From positions 1 to 15,413 of the forward strand of contig JBDTLH010000308.1 in the NCBI GenBank assembly GCA_039934875.1: 15,413 nt of DNA, given 5' to 3'. Positions within the stretch are counted from its first letter, which is position 1, and every line of letters begins with the position of its first letter. A program made the position numbers and the translations under genes. Positions 12,650-15,413 of the stretch are shown one piece after another. This stretch comes from JBDTLH01 sp039934875. Lineage in GTDB: Bacteria > Acidobacteriota > Terriglobia > Terriglobales > Acidobacteriaceae. The notes beneath the pieces were generated by a model. The model was not told where the DNA came from. It saw only the letters and a program-made list of their open reading frames with translations, and ran no database searches.

Positions 12650-13852
12650 TCATGCGGCCACTTGCGCCTGTTGCAAAAATTCCTGCAACAGCACTGCGCC
12701 CTCCTCCACCATCGGCGTGGCGCAACTGAAGGCAAAGCGCAGCGAATCGGTGAGGCGATCGCTGAACGCGCTCCCCGGCGCGCTGCCGATTCCATGCTGC
12801 GCCAGCAACTGCGACACCTCATCCGCCGACCTGACGCCGAGGCGCTCGTAGAGCTTGCTGTCGCAGTCCGCCCAGATGAAAAAGCTGCCCTTGGGGCGGA
12901 AGGGCGTGATGCCCTCTATCGCGTTGAGCGCCTCGTGCAGCAGATCGCGACGCCTCTCATATTCAGCCCGCATCTCCACGATCTGCTCCTGCGGGCCGGT
13001 GACCGCGGCGAGGGCGGCCCATTGCGCCGTGCTGTTGACCCCATTGATGGTGCAGCGCAGCAGCTTTTGCAGGCGCTCCTGGACCTGCCGGTCGGTGCAT
13101 GCAATATAGCCGACCCGCAGGCCGCTCATGGCGTAACTCTTCGAGCAGGAGAAAATTGTGATGGTGCGGTCGATGTAATCCGCATCGAGCGAGGCAATCG
13201 AAGTGTGCGTAGCGGGCGCGAAGATGACGTGCTCGTAAGCCTCGTCGGAGATCACCCGCAAATCGTGCTTCTTCGCCAACTCAAGAATTGCCGTCAACTG
13301 CTCGCGATCCAGCACCGCGCCGGTGGGATTGTGCGGCGTGTTCAGGAAGATCGCCCTGGTGCGCGGGGTGATATGTTTCGCAATCTCCTCCGCGCTGTAG
13401 AGATAAGCCTCTTCCCGGCGCAAAGGTACCCGCACCGGCTTGCCGCCCGCGAGTTTGATGTTCTCGACGATCTCCGTCCACATCGGATCAGGCACGATCA
13501 CCTCATCGCCATCCTCCAGCAGCGCGGCGAAGACGATATAGAGCGCATGCATCGCGCCGTTGGTGACAAAGACATCCTCCGCGGATCCAACAGGAATGTG
13601 ATTGGTATGCGTGAGCTTCTCAAACAGCGCACGGCGAAGCTGAGGAATGCCGGCGTTGGGAATGTAATGCGTCTTGCCCGCCGCAGCCGCGCTTGTCAGA
13701 GCTTCCAACACGTGCGGTGCGAGATCGAAGTTGGGGTCGCCCGATTCGAACCGGATCACCTTCTTGCCTGCCGCCTGCTGCTTCAGCAGTTCCTCGCGGA
13801 TCAGCACAATCTTTCCGAATGAAATGTGGTCGAGTATTTTGATAATGGACAA
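12650..13852 (-). CDS. Class I/II pyridoxal-phosphate aminotransferase
   Basis: A 400-residue fold-type I enzyme. Key residues are visible: W125 in the PMW segment that stacks on the cofactor, N175 in NPTG, D203 in ISDEAYEH that binds the pyridine nitrogen, the Schiff-base lysine K238 in CSKSYAMSGLRVGY, and R372 in SLRFAF for the substrate carboxylate. Such enzymes transfer the amino group between an amino acid and a 2-oxo acid, often aspartate or aromatic donors; the exact substrate is not predictable. The start is TTG 13852, with GGAGGG about five to eight bases upstream. It is convergent with the FecR-domain gene. The overlapping long plus-strand frame is a shadow. Confidence 0.93.
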   Translation of the reverse strand: MSIIKILDHISFGKIVLIREELLKQQAAGKKVIRFESGDPNFDLAPHVLEALTSAAAAGKTHYIPNAGIPQLRRALFEKLTHTNHIPVGSAEDVFVTNGAMHALYIVFAALLEDGDEVIVPDPMWTEIVENIKLAGGKPVRVPLRREEAYLYSAEEIAKHITPRTRAIFLNTPHNPTGAVLDREQLTAILELAKKHDLRVISDEAYEHVIFAPATHTSIASLDADYIDRTITIFSCSKSYAMSGLRVGYIACTDRQVQERLQKLLRCTINGVNSTAQWAALAAVTGPQEQIVEMRAEYERRRDLLHEALNAIEGITPFRPKGSFFIWADCDSKLYERLGVRSADEVSQLLAQHGIGSAPGSAFSDRLTDSLRFAFSCATPMVEEGAVLLQEFLQQAQVAA

Positions 13853-13955
13853 AACCGCCCTCCTTCTTGTCTGGCTGTCTGGGATGTGTCACTTATACAA
13901 CCGTTTTCATTCGCGCCCGGTTGAAAAGGGGACAGAAATCAAAAGATTTTCAGCT

Positions 13956-14013
13956 CCGGCATTTAGCCGGTAGATGGCCCTGGGCATCCCCCGGACTAAA
14001 GTCCGGGGTCTAC
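13956..14013. repeat. REP-like palindromic element
   Basis: Two perfect hairpins are present: CCGGC-ATTTA-GCCGG (13956-13970) and CCCCGGAC-TAAA-GTCCGGGG (13989-14008). GTAGA (13970-13974) and its inverse TCTAC (14009-14013) frame the second hairpin. On the minus strand GTAG sits one base before the stem, as in REP units recognised by RAYT transposases. The family assignment is an inference. Confidence 0.6.
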
Positions 14014-14017
14014 CCAA

Positions 14018-14039
14018 GACCTAACTAGGACCTAACCAG
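14018..14039. repeat. 11-bp tandem direct repeat
   Basis: GACCTAACTAG (14018-14028) and GACCTAACCAG (14029-14039) are adjacent copies with one mismatch. Confidence 0.8.
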
Positions 14040-14055
14040 TTGATCCCCCCGCCAC

Positions 14056-14153
14056 AACCGCAAACCGTCAACTGTGAACTGTCCGGTAGCTGGCGGCCGG
14101 TAGCTGGTAGCCAGCAGCCAGCAGCCAGCCGCCAGCCGCCAGTAGCCATCAGT
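14056..14153. repeat. Heptanucleotide array D, 14 units in unbroken register
   Basis: The bases divide exactly into 14 seven-base units: AACCGCA, AACCGTC, AACTGTG, AACTGTC, CGGTAGC, TGGCGGC, CGGTAGC, TGGTAGC, CAGCAGC, CAGCAGC, CAGCCGC, CAGCCGC, CAGTAGC, CATCAGT. The array ends five bases before the first possible start codon of the KaiC-like gene, so it forms the untranslated leader or promoter-proximal region. Confidence 0.95.
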
Positions 14154-14158
14154 GTTAC

Positions 14159-15413
14159 ATGATATTGTTATTGCCTATGAGTGTGGTCGCTGAACCCGAG
14201 AGGATTCCCACCGGAATCCCCGGTCTCGATGAAATCCTTTTGGGCGGCCTGACTGTCGGTCAAACCTATCTGATTGAAGGCCAGCCCGGCACCGGAAAGA
14301 CCACTGCCTCCTTGCAGTTCCTGCTCGAAGGTAAACGCCGGGGCGAGCGTTGCCTCTTTATCAGCTTGTCGGAATCGAAGGCGGACCTCGAACTCGCCGC
14401 TCGCTCCCACGGCTGGTCGCTGGAGGGCGTCTCCATACTCGAATTCGTGCCTCAAGAAGCCAGCCTGGAAGATGCGGAGCAATACTCCGTCTTTCATCCC
14501 GGCGAGGTGGAGCTTGCCGGCACTATTAAAAAGCTGGTGGCGGAGGTGGAGCGGATCAATCCCCAGCGCCTGGTCATTGATTCGCTGGTCGAGTTCCGCC
14601 TGCTGGCCCGGGAGCCGGTCCATTACCGGCGGCAGGTCCTCGCCCTCAAGCACTTCTTTTCCGGGCGCCACATCACCGTGCTGATGCTGGATGATCCCGC
14701 CTCCGCCACCAGCTCTGACCTGCAGGTCGAGAGCATGGTCCACGGCGTAATTCGCATTAGCGTCTTGCAGCGCTCCTACGGCTCGCGGCGTCGCCACGCC
14801 GAGGTCATCAAGGTGCGCAGCTCCGCCTTTCGCGAGGGCTTTCACGACTACACCATTCGCCGTGGTGGGATTGAGATCTATCCCCGCCTGGTCGCCGCCG
14901 AGCATGGCGACGATTTTCCCCCGCAGCAGGTTTCGAGCGGCCTTTCGGCGCTGGATGCGATGTTCGGGGGTGGCATCGAGCGCGGCTCCAGCACCCTCAT
15001 TCTCGGCCCCTCCGGGGTGGGTAAGTCTTCGCTGACCATGCTCTATGCCCACGCCGCCGCCGAACGCGCAGAGCGCACCGTCGTCTATACCTTTGATGAG
15101 ACCCTGCGCACCTCCCGGCTGCGCGCGCGGCCTCGGAATAGCCGTCAATGCGGGCGCAAATCAGCATCTATTCATGGAGCAGGTCGATCCGGCGGAGCTC
15201 TCGCCCGGGGAATTCATCGCCCGCATCCGGCGCGAGGTCGAGCAGAACCAGACGCGCGTTATCGTCATCGACAGCCTCAATGGCTTCAAACATTCTATGC
15301 CCGGCGAGCATGATCTGGTTCTGCAACTCCATGAACTGCTCACCTTCCTGAACCAGAAAGGGATCGTCACCTTTATCACCCTCACGCAACCGGGCCTGAT
15401 CGGCGGCTCTAGC
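14159..15413 (+). CDS. KaiC-like dual RecA-type ATPase, frameshifted and cut by the window end
   Basis: The first domain (about residues 15-245) begins PTGIPGLDEILLGGL and has Walker A GQPGTGKT (41-48) and a Walker B-like RLVIDSL. A second domain starts at SSGLSALDAMFGGGIERG, with Walker A GPSGVGKS (283-290). Near residue 323 the family sequence jumps frame: continuing from GGC at 15129 in the other frame restores GLGIAVNAG, FIARIRREVEQ, VIVIDSLNGFKHSM and TFITLTQPG with no stop to the end (95 codons). As written, the first frame ends at 15313 with unrelated sequence. Loss of one CG from the tract at 15122-15129, or a base error, would explain this. KaiC-like ATPases act as signalling or circadian-type regulators; no kinase neighbour is visible. 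ATG 14177 is an alternative start; neither has a Shine-Dalgarno. Confidence 0.88.

Larger units (their letters stand above)
13853..14158. other. 306-bp spacer between aminotransferase and KaiC-like gene
   Basis: No gene is visible. It contains a REP-like palindromic element (13956-14013), a two-copy 11-bp direct repeat (GACCTAACTAG/GACCTAACCAG, 14018-14039), and heptanucleotide array D. The divergent promoters must lie within or around these elements. Confidence 0.8.

Noticed and set aside
12530..13822. A 430-codon plus-strand frame opposite the aminotransferase
   Set aside because: The minus strand carries the full set of aminotransferase motifs; the plus-strand product has none and overlaps the end of the FecR-domain gene.
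14056..14153. A CRISPR array
   Set aside because: Units of seven bases follow each other directly without spacers, and no cas gene is present.

Overview
The window is GC-rich, densely coding bacterial chromosome. The best guess for the source is an acidobacterium (Terriglobia-like). The main evidence is a secreted von Willebrand A protein of the 'VWFA-related acidobacterial' type, a FecR/DUF6600 secreted protein with W/G-rich motifs and a Pro-rich tail, a fused MoaD-MoaE, and heptanucleotide arrays in the spacers. Many genes seem to start with GTG or TTG. There are no rRNA or tRNA genes, no transposase and no CRISPR. The taxonomic call is an inference.

Layout: (1) 1-3379, minus strand: an exported protein cut by the window edge, a HAD phosphatase, an inositol-monophosphatase-family enzyme preceded by a small coiled-coil protein, an Hfq/Sm-like protein and a YciI-like protein. 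(2) 3438-5372, minus strand: the VWFA protein, with heptanucleotide arrays on both sides, and the MoaD-MoaE molybdopterin synthase fusion. (3) 5379-6089, plus strand: a VapBC-type toxin-antitoxin pair behind two adjoining perfect palindromes. (4) 6107-6883, minus strand: thiazole synthase ThiG. (5) 7238-9242, plus strand: an NtrC-like regulator without a recognisable GAFTGA loop, then a small protein resembling a receiver joined to a histidine-kinase dimerisation helix without its histidine. (6) 9243-10365, plus strand: a leader with several stem-loops and a terminator-like hairpin, a GlcG/HbpS-like protein and a DoxX-like membrane protein. (7) 10519-12591, plus strand: the FecR/DUF6600 protein, convergent with a class I/II aminotransferase (12650-13852, minus). 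(8) 13853-15413: a REP-like palindromic element, an unbroken run of 14 seven-base units ending five bases before a start codon, and a KaiC-like double ATPase with an apparent frameshift in a CG dinucleotide tract, running off the window.

Functionally this is mostly housekeeping (cofactor synthesis, phosphatases, transamination) mixed with regulation and envelope proteins. The most unusual material is non-coding: the seven-base-period arrays between genes, one of which seems to be translated into the N-terminus of the VWFA protein. Next come the atypical regulator and its partner, and the structured leader before the GlcG-like gene. No complete new defence or mobile system is evident.
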